This document shows positions 19,602 through 27,777 of a stretch of DNA of 64,000 nt, piece after piece. The stretch is from Rhizobium sp. L43 (lineage in GTDB: Bacteria; Pseudomonadota; Alphaproteobacteria; Rhizobiales; Rhizobiaceae). The notes under the pieces were generated by a model. It worked only from the letters and a program-made list of their open reading frames with translations, was not told where the DNA came from and made no database searches. The stretch's first letter is position 1. Every line of letters begins with the position of its first letter. The stretch is taken from NCBI RefSeq assembly GCF_002531725.1, contig NZ_NWSQ01000005.1, forward strand, positions 186,001 to 250,000, given 5' to 3'. Made by a program: the position numbers and the translations under genes.

Positions 19602-19775
19602 TCAAGAGCGGTGGTCGGTGTTCTTATATCGCTGTGTCCGAACCTCAGTCGTCCGAATCTTGGCCGGTACTTTCCGCATCGAGCGATCTTCGCTGCTCAG
19701 GGCCAATATCGCCGTCGTCAGGAAAGCCGACGCGATGAGAACAGCGACGAGGGAATTCAGGAAAATCTGGGTCAT
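19602..19775 (-). CDS. Small single-helix membrane protein (57 aa), unknown function
   Basis: Read by hand: an ATG at 19775 opens a 57-residue frame, MTQIFLNSLVAVLIASAF followed by LTTAILALSS, then a basic tail ending KNTDHRS. The first 26 residues form one hydrophobic segment. AAGGAA lies about eight bases upstream of the ATG, which argues for real translation. No family is recognised. It is isolated on the minus strand between the phaAB terminator and a lipoprotein gene. Confidence 0.55.
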   Translation of the reverse strand: MTQIFLNSLVAVLIASAFLTTAILALSSEDRSMRKVPAKIRTTEVRTQRYKNTDHRS

Positions 19776-19915
19776 GGAAGCGTTTCCTTTCAGGTGCGCC
19801 GGGCGGCTTTGCCTGCCCGTTGCGCTGACGAAAGGAATATGTGCCTGTCCGTTGGGCGGCGGTAGATTTGACTTTCACGACCAATTGTCAACGTCTTGTT
19901 GACGGATGCCGCCGG

Positions 19916-19945
19916 CAAAGAAAAACGGGCGCCGAGGCGCCCGTT
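19916..19945 (-). terminator. Terminator of the DUF3309-lipoprotein unit
   Basis: On the minus strand AACGGGCGCC pairs with GGCGCCCGTT (19924-19945) and is followed by a T-run (TTTTTCTTT), about 25 bases after the lipoprotein stop. Confidence 0.85.
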
Positions 19946-19969
19946 GGGAGTCCGATATGATTCTGCCGG

Positions 19970-20227
19970 TTAGCGGCAACGGGCCTCGTAGCGGCGGCCG
20001 TAGCGGTCGCGATAGACGCAGTAGCCGCGGCGTTCGACCGAATGGCCGATGAGCGCGCCGGTCAAACCGCCGGCAACGGCGCCGACGGCGGCACCACCCC
20101 AGCTGTTGGTGACGACACCGCCGATGACCGCACCGGTGCCGGCGCCGATGGCCGTACCTTGTTCGGTCGCTGTGCAGGATGCCAGGGCGCCGATGAGGGC
20201 ACCAATAAGAACAATCTTCTTCATCAT
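19970..20227 (-). CDS. Glycine-zipper lipoprotein
   Basis: Envelope lipoprotein of 85 residues with a lipobox LASC (modified cysteine at 18). A glycine-zipper segment rich in GxxxG/A spacing follows (GAGTGAVIGGVV and AAVGAVAGGLTGALIG). The Arg/Tyr-rich tail ends RRYEARCR. It resembles OsmB/17-kDa-antigen type 2TM glycine-zipper lipoproteins. GGGAG seven bases upstream of the first of two adjacent ATGs sets the start. It lies 27 bp after the DUF3309 gene and is probably co-transcribed from the stress-type promoter at 20453-20477. Confidence 0.85.
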   Translation of the reverse strand: MMKKIVLIGALIGALASCTATEQGTAIGAGTGAVIGGVVTNSWGGAAVGAVAGGLTGALIGHSVERRGYCVYRDRYGRRYEARCR

Positions 20228-20254
20228 GTCGTAACTCCCCAGGTTAGTTGGCCT

Positions 20255-20410
20255 TTAGATGCGGCCCATTAGTACAAGGATAATGATAATCACGAGAACT
20301 AGCCCCAAACCGCCGGAAGGTCCATAGCCCCAGCCACGGCTATAACCCCAATTCGGCAAGGCTCCGATCAAGAGCAGAATGAGGATAACAAGTAGTATGG
20401 TGCCAAGCAT
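20255..20410 (-). CDS. DUF3309-family small membrane protein (51 aa)
   Basis: Read by hand below the usual length cutoff. The 51 residues start MLGTILLVILILLLIGALPNW, carry a central SRGWGYGPSGG turn, then a second hydrophobic stretch ending LMGRI. This is the characteristic two-helix DUF3309 pattern; function unknown. GAAGGAA lies seven bases before the ATG. An EcfG-like promoter (GGAAC-N16-TGTT) lies 43 bases upstream, suggesting general-stress induction together with the downstream glycine-zipper lipoprotein. Confidence 0.85.
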   Translation of the reverse strand: MLGTILLVILILLLIGALPNWGYSRGWGYGPSGGLGLVLVIIIILVLMGRI

Positions 20411-20452
20411 GATGTGTTTCCTTCATTTCATCCGCAATTTGGATGGACTGGA

Positions 20453-20477
20453 AACACGCATTGGCGATTTTTGTTCC
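20453..20477 (-). promoter_or_regulatory. EcfG-type (general stress sigma) promoter candidate
   Basis: On the minus strand GGAAC (20473-20477) and TGTT (20453-20456) are separated by 16 bases. The alphaproteobacterial EcfG/RpoE2 consensus is GGAAC-N16-17-CGTT, so only one position differs. It lies 43 bases from the DUF3309 start codon. Confidence 0.6.
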
Positions 20478-20542
20478 CGGTTACATGGCTGAAATGTGAC
20501 GAGGTTTGATTCGCGTTTTCAGTTCGGTCATCTCGGAAAATT

Positions 20543-21042
20543 ATCGCTATGGTTAAAAACGTATTTAAATACAATATGTTGCGGTGAACAAAGAGGGAAA
20601 GTCGCGATGTCGCCGATTCGTCAGCGATTCGTTCCGTATTTGATCAGCGCGCCAATCCTCCCACCTTGTCCTAACGCCGTCTGAATCCGGCTTCCAAAAG
20701 ATTGATGCCGCTGCGCGTAGACCAGACGAAGGGATCTGCCGCCGATCCGCATCTAGCGTAGGGAGCTGATGACGCCACCAGATGTGGGCGTGAACGAAAG
20801 GCGAAAATAGCGGAGTCAGCGATTCGTCTCCGATTCGTTCCGGCTTTGGTCGAGAGGTTAATTTCCGGGCGGATTTTCGCCTGCTGAAGACCGGGCTGAG
20901 ATCGCCGATCACGACCGCGAACATGCGAAGGGGAGAGAGTCTCGCGATTCAGCATCTAGTGGGAAAAAGTGATTCAAAATCAATACTTAGCCGTGAACAA
21001 AAGCTGAATCGCCGGGAGTCAGCGATTCGTCGCTGATTCGTT
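20543..21042. repeat. Three degenerate ~204-bp tandem repeats with a 51-bp conserved core
   Basis: Ungapped cores at 20584-20634, 20790-20840 and 20992-21042 each start GTGAAC, run 25 bases, then carry GATTCGTC-N3-GATTCGTT. Spacing is 206 and 202 bases. In the second and third units GCATCTAG occurs exactly 41 bases before GTGAAC, so homology extends beyond the core. No convincing gene lies in 20411-21217, and the 60-120 residue frames there look random. The repeats end about 180 bp before the helicase start. Confidence 0.75.
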
Positions 21043-21217
21043 CTCAGGCTGTTCCGAATCGCACATTCGGATGTTCCGCGAGACTCGCAAAGGTCGTAAT
21101 CGTCGACGCATTTTGAAATCTGCCCTTGCGTTTGCGGCGGCAGCTGTCCATGTGTTCTTTGGCTTCTATCGAGAAGCCGAGATTTTTCTGGGGCGCCCGC
21201 CTCTTTTGCATGGACCG

Positions 21218-24200
21218 ATGATTCTGACTTCGCAGCCGATGATTCTGAGTGGACGCGGTGTGACCGCGGTGCTCGGGCCGACCAATACCGGCAAGACCCA
21301 TTATGCCATCGAGCGCATGGTCGCGCACGGGACCGGCGTGATCGGCCTGCCGCTCCGGCTGCTGGCGCGCGAGGTCTATACGCGGGTGGTGGAGAAGGTC
21401 GGCGCGCAGAATGTGGCGCTTGTTACCGGTGAGGAAAAGATTTCGCCGCCGAATGCGCGTTTTTCGGTCTGCACCGTCGAGGCGATGCCGCGCGAGACCA
21501 AGGCCGCCTTCGTCGGGATCGACGAGGTACAGCTCGCCGGCGATCTCGAGCGCGGCCATATCTTCACCGACCGCATCCTGCATCTTCGCGGCCGCGAGGA
21601 AACGCTGCTGCTGGGCGCGGCGACGATGCAGCCGATCCTGCAGCAGCTCCTGCCCGGCATCACGATCGTCGAGCGGCCGCGGCTTTCGCATCTTTTTTAT
21701 GCCGGGCAGAAGAAGATCACCCGGCTGCCGCAGCGCTCGGCCATTGTCGCCTTCTCGGCCGACGAGGTCTATGCCATCGCCGAGCTCATCCGCCGGCAGC
21801 GCGGCGGCGCGGCGGTCGTGCTGGGGGCGCTCAGCCCACGCACCCGCAATTCGCAGGTGGCGCTTTATCAGGCGGGCGATGTCGAATATCTGGTGGCGAC
21901 CGACGCGATCGGCATGGGCCTCAACCTCGATGTCGATCACGTCGCCTTCGCCCAGGACCGGAAATTCGACGGCTACCAGTTCCGCAATCTCAATCCGGGC
22001 GAACTCGGCCAGGTCGCCGGGCGCGCCGGTCGGCACGTGCGCGACGGTACCTTCGGCGTCACCGGCCAGGTCTCGCCCTTCGACGAGGAGCTAGTGCAGC
22101 GCATCGAGGGGCACGAATTCGACAACGTCAAGGTTTTGCAGTGGCGCACGACCGAGATGGACTTCTCCTCGATTCACTCCTTGCGGACAAGCCTGGAGGC
22201 AGGGCCGCGTGTGCCGGGGCTGACGCGGGCGCTGCCTGCGGTCGACCAGCAGGCGCTGGAACAGCTGTCGCGCTATCCCGAGATTATCGGTCTTGCCGAC
22301 CGGCCGGCCCGCGTCGAAAAACTCTGGGAGGCTTGCGCGCTTCCCGACTATCGGCGTATCACCCCGGCACAACATGCCGATCTTATCTCCACCCTCTTTT
22401 CCGATCTCGTCCGCTATGGCACGGTGAACGAGCAGTTTCTCGCGGAGCAGGTTCATCGCTCCGATCGGACAGATGGGGAAATTGACACGCTTTCGGCGCG
22501 AATCGCGCAGATAAGGACCTGGACCTACGTTTCGAATCGGCCTGGTTGGCTTGCCGATCCGACACATTGGCAGGAAAAGACGCGGGAAATCGAAGATCGA
22601 TTGTCCGATGCGTTACATGAGAGGTTGACGAAACGCTTTGTTGATCGCAGGACATCTGTGCTCATGAAGCGCCTGAGAGAGAATGCGATGCTGGAAGCTG
22701 AAATCAGTGTGAATGGCGATGTCTTCGTTGAAGGACATCATGTAGGGCAATTGAGTGGATTCCGTTTCACGCCGGTGGCGGGAACGGACGGACCGGATGC
22801 CAAGGCGGTTCAGGCTGCGTCGCAGAAAGCGCTCGCGCTCGAATTCGAGGCCCGTGCGGCGCGAATTCATGCCGCCGGCAACAGCGACCTGGCGATCGGG
22901 GCGGACGGGTTGATCCGTTGGATCGGCGACCCGGTGGCGCGGCTTTCGGGCAGCGATCACATCATGCGTCCGCGCGTGATTCTGCTCGCCGACGAGCAGT
23001 TGACGGGCAATGCCCGCGATCATGTCGCCGCCCGGATCGAGCGCTTCGTCAATCATCATATCAGCACGGTGCTGAAGCCGCTCGATGATCTGTCGCGCGC
23101 CGAAGACCTGCAGGGTCTCGCCAAGGGGTTGGCCTTCCAGCTTGTCGAGAATCTCGGCGTGCTGTTCCGCCGCGACGTCACCGACGAAGTGAAGTCGCTC
23201 GACCAGGAGGCCCGCGCCTCCATGCGCCGCTACGGCGTGCGCTTCGGCGCTTATCATATTTTCGTTCCGGCACTGCTGAAGCCGGCGCCGGCCGAGCTCA
23301 TCACGCTGCTCTGGGCGCTGAAGAACGACGGTTTGGACAAGCCGGGCTACGGCGATCTCATTCCGGTGCTGGCCGCCGGCCGCACCTCCGTCGTCACCGA
23401 TCCGAGCTTCGAGCGGATGTTCTACAAGCTCGCCGGCTTCCGGTTCCTCGGCAAGCGTGCCGTGCGTATCGACATCCTCGAACGGCTTGCCGATATCATC
23501 CGTCCGCTGCTGCAGTGGAAGCCCGGTCAGAGCAACCGCCCGGAGGGCGCCTATGACGGCCGCCGCTTCACGACGACGACGGCGATGCTGTCGATCCTCG
23601 GGGCGACGCTCGAGGACATGGAAGAAATCCTCAAGGGCCTCGGCTATCGCGCCGATGCGGTGAAGGCGGAAGAGGCATCGGCCCATCTTGCGACGCAGGA
23701 TGCGGCCTCAGTGCCGGCTGCCACCGAAACGCCTGCGGACGAGACGGCCGAAAAGGCCGATCACGACGACGCCGACGGGGCGGCGGAAGAGACTGCTGTC
23801 GAGCCATCCGCGACCGAGGCGGTTTCGGCTGTTGTCGACACGGCTGTGACCGAAGCGGTCGAACCCCGCGCTCCGGCCGAAGCGTCGGCTCCGACGGAGG
23901 CCGTATCCGCTTCTGAGGAAGCGGTGTCGGCGCCTGAGGAAGCAGTGCCTGCTTCCGGGGAAGCCGGCGAGCCGGTGGAACCGAAGCCGGTTCTTCTGTG
24001 GCGTCTCGGCGGCCGCAACGACAATCAGCGCCAGGCGCGCGGCGGGCATGGCGAACGCCGTGGCGGCCAGGGTGAGCAGCGCGGTCAGAACCAGGAACGC
24101 GGCGACCGCAATCGCCGGCCGGGCGGCGGTGAAGGCGGCGAGGGCAATCGCGGCGGCGAAGGCCGCGACAACAATCGCAACAACCGCGGCAAGGACGGCG

Positions 24201-24463
24201 GCAATCGCGATGGCGGCCGGCCGCAGCAGGCAAGAGGCGACCGCAACAACCAGCCACGGGGCGATCAGCCGCGCGGCGACCGGCAGGACCGTGGCGATCG
24301 CAAGGATCGCGGTGACCGCAACGATCGTAACGACCGCAACAACAACCGCGGCGGTTCGCAGCCGCTGCGCTTCGAGGCGAAGCCACCCCGCAAGGAGAAG
24401 CCGATCGATCCGGATTCACCTTTCGCCAAGCTCGCGGCTCTCAAGGAGCAGATGAAGAAGTAA
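21218..24463 (+). CDS. mgpS: Suv3-like DExH RNA/DNA helicase with RGG/RGD-rich tail (MgpS-like)
   Basis: Superfamily 2 helicase of the Suv3 type, about 1081 residues, probably acting in RNA processing or decay. P-loop GPTNTGKT is at 20-27, the DExH-type box is DEVQ at 102-105, and motif VI QVAGRAGR is at 265-272. After the helicase core comes an Ala/Glu-rich linker, then from about 922 to 1060 a low-complexity Arg/Gly/Asn/Asp region rich in RGD/RGG, a likely RNA-binding tail. Upstream in-frame sequence to 21071 seems non-conserved, so I start at MILTSQP (a second Met is at 21239). The symbol follows rhizobial usage and is tentative. The S4 protein gene follows after 2 bp. Confidence 0.85.
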   Translation: MILTSQPMILSGRGVTAVLGPTNTGKTHYAIERMVAHGTGVIGLPLRLLAREVYTRVVEKVGAQNVALVTGEEKISPPNARFSVCTVEAMPRETKAAFVGIDEVQLAGDLERGHIFTDRILHLRGREETLLLGAATMQPILQQLLPGITIVERPRLSHLFYAGQKKITRLPQRSAIVAFSADEVYAIAELIRRQRGGAAVVLGALSPRTRNSQVALYQAGDVEYLVATDAIGMGLNLDVDHVAFAQDRKFDGYQFRNLNPGELGQVAGRAGRHVRDGTFGVTGQVSPFDEELVQRIEGHEFDNVKVLQWRTTEMDFSSIHSLRTSLEAGPRVPGLTRALPAVDQQALEQLSRYPEIIGLADRPARVEKLWEACALPDYRRITPAQHADLISTLFSDLVRYGTVNEQFLAEQVHRSDRTDGEIDTLSARIAQIRTWTYVSNRPGWLADPTHWQEKTREIEDRLSDALHERLTKRFVDRRTSVLMKRLRENAMLEAEISVNGDVFVEGHHVGQLSGFRFTPVAGTDGPDAKAVQAASQKALALEFEARAARIHAAGNSDLAIGADGLIRWIGDPVARLSGSDHIMRPRVILLADEQLTGNARDHVAARIERFVNHHISTVLKPLDDLSRAEDLQGLAKGLAFQLVENLGVLFRRDVTDEVKSLDQEARASMRRYGVRFGAYHIFVPALLKPAPAELITLLWALKNDGLDKPGYGDLIPVLAAGRTSVVTDPSFERMFYKLAGFRFLGKRAVRIDILERLADIIRPLLQWKPGQSNRPEGAYDGRRFTTTTAMLSILGATLEDMEEILKGLGYRADAVKAEEASAHLATQDAASVPAATETPADETAEKADHDDADGAAEETAVEPSATEAVSAVVDTAVTEAVEPRAPAEASAPTEAVSASEEAVSAPEEAVPASGEAGEPVEPKPVLLWRLGGRNDNQRQARGGHGERRGGQGEQRGQNQERGDRNRRPGGGEGGEGNRGGEGRDNNRNNRGKDGGNRDGGRPQQARGDRNNQPRGDQPRGDRQDRGDRKDRGDRNDRNDRNNNRGGSQPLRFEAKPPRKEKPIDPDSPFAKLAALKEQMKK

Positions 24464-24465
24464 TC

Positions 24466-24870
24466 ATGAGCGGGGAGACACAGCCGATAAGCGGTTCGCG
24501 CCAGCGCATCGACAAGTGGCTGTTCTTCGTGCGCATGGCGAAGTCGCGCTCGTTGGCGCAGAGTCATGTCCAATCGGGCCATGTGCGCATCAACGGCGAG
24601 CGCTGCAATCATCCGAGCCAGATGGTCAAGCCTGGCGACCGTATCGAGCTGACGCTGGAGCGGCGGGATCTGGTTCTCGTCGTGCGCCTCGCCGGCGAGC
24701 GGCGCGGCCCCTACGAGGAGGCCCGCCTGCTCTACGAGGACCTGTCGCCGCCGCCCGATGAGGCAAAACGTCTCACGCCTTATGAGCAGGCGACCCGGGC
24801 GACTGGCGCCGGCCGTCCGACCAAAAAGGAAAGACGCGCAATCGACAGGCTGATGTCGGACGAGGATTAG
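24466..24870 (+). CDS. S4-domain RNA-binding protein (Hsp15-like)
   Basis: Basic protein of 134 residues with an S4 RNA-binding domain at about 14-75 (QRIDKWLFFVRMAKSRSLA and VRINGERC). The C-terminal extension is Lys/Arg-rich (RPTKKERRAIDRLM). Hsp15 relatives bind stalled 50S subunits carrying nascent chains. It starts two bases after the helicase stop, so the pair is translationally linked and likely works in ribosome or RNA quality control. Confidence 0.92.
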   Translation: MSGETQPISGSRQRIDKWLFFVRMAKSRSLAQSHVQSGHVRINGERCNHPSQMVKPGDRIELTLERRDLVLVVRLAGERRGPYEEARLLYEDLSPPPDEAKRLTPYEQATRATGAGRPTKKERRAIDRLMSDED

Positions 24871-25064
24871 AAAACTCTGTCTGCGCTGGCCTCTTTTGCA
24901 GATCGTTTATCCTTGAAATCCGGCGCCAAAGCCGATAGGTCACTGACAACCTGCCGGAAGCGTGCTTGCCGCCCAAGCCTGCCCACGCTTTTCCTCCGGC
25001 ACGGGGATAGGCGCGACGTTCCAGGTTGCCCGGCCCCATCCGTCTGGAAATCCTGGAGTTCTTC

Positions 25065-25403
25065 ATGACCTATGTCGTGACCGACAACTGCATCAAGTGC
25101 AAATACACAGATTGCGTGGAAGTCTGCCCTGTCGACTGCTTCTATGAGGGCGAGAATTTCCTCGTCATCCATCCTGACGAATGCATCGATTGCGGCGTCT
25201 GCGAGCCTGAATGTCCCGCCGAGGCGATCAAGCCCGATACCGAGCCGGGCCTCGACAAATGGCTGAAGATCAATACCGAATATGCCACCATCTGGCCGAA
25301 CATCACGGTCAAGAAGGACCCGTTGCCTGAGGCCAAGGAAATGGATGGCGAGAGCGGAAAGTTCGAGAAATATTTCTCCGAGAAACCCGGTTCCGGCGAT
25401 TGA
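25065..25403 (+). CDS. fdxA: 7Fe ferredoxin (FdxA)
   Basis: Electron carrier of 112 residues with one [3Fe-4S] and one [4Fe-4S] cluster. By comparison with Azotobacter ferredoxin I, Cys9, Cys17 and Cys50 should bind the 3Fe cluster, and Cys21, Cys40, Cys43 and Cys46 the 4Fe cluster. The C-terminal extension ([19 protein letters not shown]) is typical of FdxA. GGAG seven bases upstream of the ATG sets the start. It commonly sits next to carD in rhizobia, as here. Confidence 0.95.
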   Translation: MTYVVTDNCIKCKYTDCVEVCPVDCFYEGENFLVIHPDECIDCGVCEPECPAEAIKPDTEPGLDKWLKINTEYATIWPNITVKKDPLPEAKEMDGESGKFEKYFSEKPGSGD

Positions 25404-25797
25404 GACAGCGCCCACATTCGGTCGCCGCATTCGGGCGGCCGCTGCGCGAAATGGTTTAAAAGCTGCGTGAGGCATATGGGTGACATGTGTTGCCCGCATG
25501 ACTCAAGCGAAGCAAATTATTGATTTCCTCATATTTTTATGATAGGTTTCGTCTACTGTTCCATTTGTGGCATGACGCATGCCCAAAACCATCACGAAAG
25601 CAAAACAAATCCGTACGCGGTTTCCGTGACATATCAACGCTTTGAGCGCCGGGTCCCAAGATCGTGCGCGAGAAGTTCTTTGCTTTTGCCCGATGGGATC
25701 AGAGTGAAGTCACCCGACGGATACTACCGTCTCACCCGGGCCTGACTGACCCGGCTCCGGCCGCCGCCGGAAGCGTAACAGGGAGTTTTTGAATAGA
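25404..25797. other. Intergenic region fdxA-carD
   Basis: This 394-bp gap has an imperfect hairpin just after fdxA (GGTCGCC...GGCGGCC near 25419-25440), an AT-rich patch around 25510-25545 that could hold a carD promoter, and no convincing coding frame. The ORF at 25539-25745 has no ribosome binding site and looks like chance. Confidence 0.4.
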
Positions 25798-26370
25798 ATG
25801 ACGACTCAGCAGAAAAAGCCTTCCACAGCACGTCATGGCTTCAAGACCGGTGAATCGATCGTCTACCCCGCTCACGGCGTCGGTACCATCACCGCTATCG
25901 AAGAGCAAGAAGTTGCCGGCATGAAGCTCGAACTTTTCGTTATCGATTTCGAAAAGGACAAGATGCGGCTGAAGGTTCCGGTCGCGAAGGCGATGAGCAT
26001 CGGTATGCGCAAGCTTTCGGAAACGGATTTCGTCGAGCGTGCATTGAAGGTGGTACAGGGCAAGGCGCGCGTCAAGCGCACCATGTGGTCCCGCCGCGCC
26101 CAGGAATATGATGCCAAGATCAATTCCGGCGACCTGATTTCCATCGCTGAAGTCGTGCGCGATCTCTATCGTGCCGAGAACCAGCCCGAACAGTCCTATT
26201 CCGAGCGTCAGCTTTATGAAGCTGCACTCGACCGCATGGCGCGCGAAATCGCCGCCGTCAACAAGATGTCGGAAACCGAAGCCGTCCGCCTCGTCGAGAC
26301 CAATCTCAACAAGGGTCCGAAGCGCGGCAAGGTGATCGAAGAGGACGATTCGCAGGACGAAGCCGCCTAA
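25798..26370 (+). CDS. CarD/CdnL-family transcriptional regulator
   Basis: RNA-polymerase-binding regulator of 190 residues. The N-terminal CarD/TRCF RNAP-interaction domain is at about 12-70 (GFKTGESIVYPAHGVGTI), followed by the helical C-terminal DNA-binding domain with MWSRRAQEYDAKINSGD. Known CarD/CdnL proteins stabilise open complexes at rRNA and growth-related promoters. The start MTTQQKK at 25798 fits the family better than an in-frame TTG at 25789 lying too close to GGGAG. A strong terminator follows. Confidence 0.95.
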   Translation: MTTQQKKPSTARHGFKTGESIVYPAHGVGTITAIEEQEVAGMKLELFVIDFEKDKMRLKVPVAKAMSIGMRKLSETDFVERALKVVQGKARVKRTMWSRRAQEYDAKINSGDLISIAEVVRDLYRAENQPEQSYSERQLYEAALDRMAREIAAVNKMSETEAVRLVETNLNKGPKRGKVIEEDDSQDEAA

Positions 26371-26390
26371 GACGATCCTGTTTTTCCATC

Positions 26391-26422
26391 AAAAAAACCC
26401 GGCCTTCGCGCCGGGTTTTTTT
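26391..26422 (+). terminator. Terminator of carD
   Basis: AAAAAAACCCGGC (26391-26403) pairs with GCCGGGTTTTTTT (26410-26422) around a six-base loop, giving a 13-bp stem with an integral U-tract. Confidence 0.93.
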
Positions 26423-26425
26423 ATT

Positions 26426-26450
26426 GGAACTTTTTCCCGACTGCCGCGTT
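26426..26450 (+). promoter_or_regulatory. EcfG-type promoter candidate upstream of rpoH2
   Basis: GGAAC at 26426-26430, a 16-base spacer and CGTT at 26447-26450 match the EcfG (RpoE2/RpoE4) consensus exactly. In related rhizobia rpoH2 is reported to be controlled by this general-stress sigma factor. The site begins four bases after the carD terminator and implies a leader of about 290 bases. Confidence 0.65.
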
Positions 26451-26745
26451 TAACACACGTAATTGTGGACTGCTCGCCGGGCAATGCCTCGACGGGCGAG
26501 TTGCTATTCCGTCAATGTTCGATGAGGAGCGGATCATGCCTTTCCAATATTGCCCATCCGGCAACGTGAAGAAACAGGTCCAGCCCAGCCGTCTTCGCGG
26601 CACATGATGAGAAATAGGGCCTCCCTCTGAAAAGTCCAGGGGCGAGGCTTTTGCATTCAAAACCCCTTTCAATCCGGACAGCGATGTTCCGGCAGGTGAG
26701 TTTTATTGTTCATTTGGGGCGAGAGGCCTGTTTCAGGAGATCGAA
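26451..26745 (+). other. Long rpoH2 leader with possible 23-codon peptide
   Basis: This 295-bp stretch separates the EcfG-like promoter from rpoH2. It includes a short CTCGCC...GGCGAG hairpin near 26474-26501. A small frame at 26536-26607 (MPFQYCPSGNVKK... to LRGT, 23 residues) is preceded by GAGGAG six bases upstream. Whether the peptide is made is unknown; a second promoter nearer rpoH2 is also possible. Confidence 0.35.
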
Positions 26746-27609
26746 ATGAAGAACATGTCTGCAGATCGGCGCATGATCAAAATCGCGATGGCCGCCCCTT
26801 ATCTTGCCCGTCAGGAAGAACATGATCTGGCCATCCGCTGGAAAGATCACGACGATCGCGGCGCGCGCAACCAGATCGCCATGGCCCATATGCGCCTCGT
26901 CATATCCATGGCGGGCAAGTTCCGCAATTTCGGCCTGCCGATGAGCGATCTGGTGCAAGAGGGTTATGTCGGCCTTCTGGAGGCCGCCGCCCGCTTCGAG
27001 CCGGAACGCGATGTGCGCTTTTCCACTTATGCCAGCTGGTGGATCAGGGCTTCGATCCAGGATTATATCCTGCGCAACTGGTCGATCGTGCGCGGCGGCA
27101 CGAGCTCGGCACAGAAGGCGCTCTTCTTCAATCTGCGTCGTCTGCGCGCCAAGCTCGCCAAGGGCGACACACAGCTGACGCTGCAATCCATTCACCAGGA
27201 AATCGCCGCGGCGCTCGGCGTCAGCCTCGCCGATGTACAGACCATGGATGCCAGGCTTTCCGGCAACGACGCCTCGTTGCAGGCGCCTTCGGTCTCCGGC
27301 GACGCCGAGAGTGCGGAGAAGATGGACTTCCTCGTCAGCGACGATCCGCTGCCGGACGAGCAGGTGTCCAACATGATCGACGGCGAGCGCCGCCGCGTCT
27401 GGCTCGCCTCGGCGCTGAAACATCTCAACGAACGCGAGATGAAGATCATCAGCGCCCGGCGTCTGGCGGAAGACGGCGCCACGCTCGAAGAACTCGGGGC
27501 CGATCTCGGCATTTCCAAGGAACGTGTGCGGCAGATCGAAAGCCGGGCGATGGAGAAGCTCCGTAGTGCGCTCGTCAGCGCCGATCCGCATATGGCAGCC
27601 TACGCCTGA
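26746..27609 (+). CDS. rpoH2: RNA polymerase sigma-32 family factor RpoH2
   Basis: Alternative sigma factor of 287 residues. Region 2 carries RFSTYASWWIR (91-101), the RpoH box appears as QKALFFNLRRLR (123-134), and region 4.2 ends GISKERVRQIESRAMEKLR. Sequence and length fit the second rhizobial RpoH paralog, linked to stationary-phase, oxidative and salt stress rather than classic heat shock. GGAG six bases ahead of the ATG sets the start. The EcfG-like promoter upstream would make it part of a sigma cascade. Confidence 0.92.
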   Translation: MKNMSADRRMIKIAMAAPYLARQEEHDLAIRWKDHDDRGARNQIAMAHMRLVISMAGKFRNFGLPMSDLVQEGYVGLLEAAARFEPERDVRFSTYASWWIRASIQDYILRNWSIVRGGTSSAQKALFFNLRRLRAKLAKGDTQLTLQSIHQEIAAALGVSLADVQTMDARLSGNDASLQAPSVSGDAESAEKMDFLVSDDPLPDEQVSNMIDGERRRVWLASALKHLNEREMKIISARRLAEDGATLEELGADLGISKERVRQIESRAMEKLRSALVSADPHMAAYA

Positions 27610-27612
27610 ATC

Positions 27613-27735
27613 TAGAGCGGTTCAGCTTTTAACGGAAGCGCCGAACCGCTCTATCTCGTTGTTTTTACGCAATTCCCGGCAAAAGCGTTTCACGCTTTGC
27701 CTGGCAAAACTGCTCAGTTTTGCGCGACATATTCC
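27613..27735. repeat. Dispersed rhizobial intergenic repeat, copy 1
   Basis: It begins with an 11-bp inverted repeat (TAGAGCGGTTC at 27613-27623 and GAACCGCTCTA at 27643-27653), continues with GTTTTTACGCA and ends near TTTTGCGCGACAT. The same order of elements recurs at 38428-38530. This pattern is familiar as a multi-copy intergenic element of Rhizobium genomes. Confidence 0.7.
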
Positions 27736-27752
27736 CTCCAGCAGCACAGACT

Positions 27753-27777
27753 GCCCGGCGCGAGCCGGGCTTTTTTT
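27753..27777 (+). terminator. Terminator of rpoH2
   Basis: GCCCGGC (27753-27759) and GCCGGGC (27764-27770) form a stem followed by seven T. The T-run overlaps the stop codon of the convergent metalloprotease gene. Confidence 0.85.

Noticed and set aside
20496..20684. 62-codon frame in the repeat region
   Set aside because: It runs through the repeat core in a frame not kept in the other two copies, so it is not a repeated gene.
20543..21042. CRISPR array
   Set aside because: Only three degenerate units with ~200-bp spacing and no short identical repeats or cas genes.
25539..25745. 68-codon frame upstream of carD
   Set aside because: It has a Cys pair that looked zinc-finger-like, but no ribosome binding site, no domain and mixed composition.
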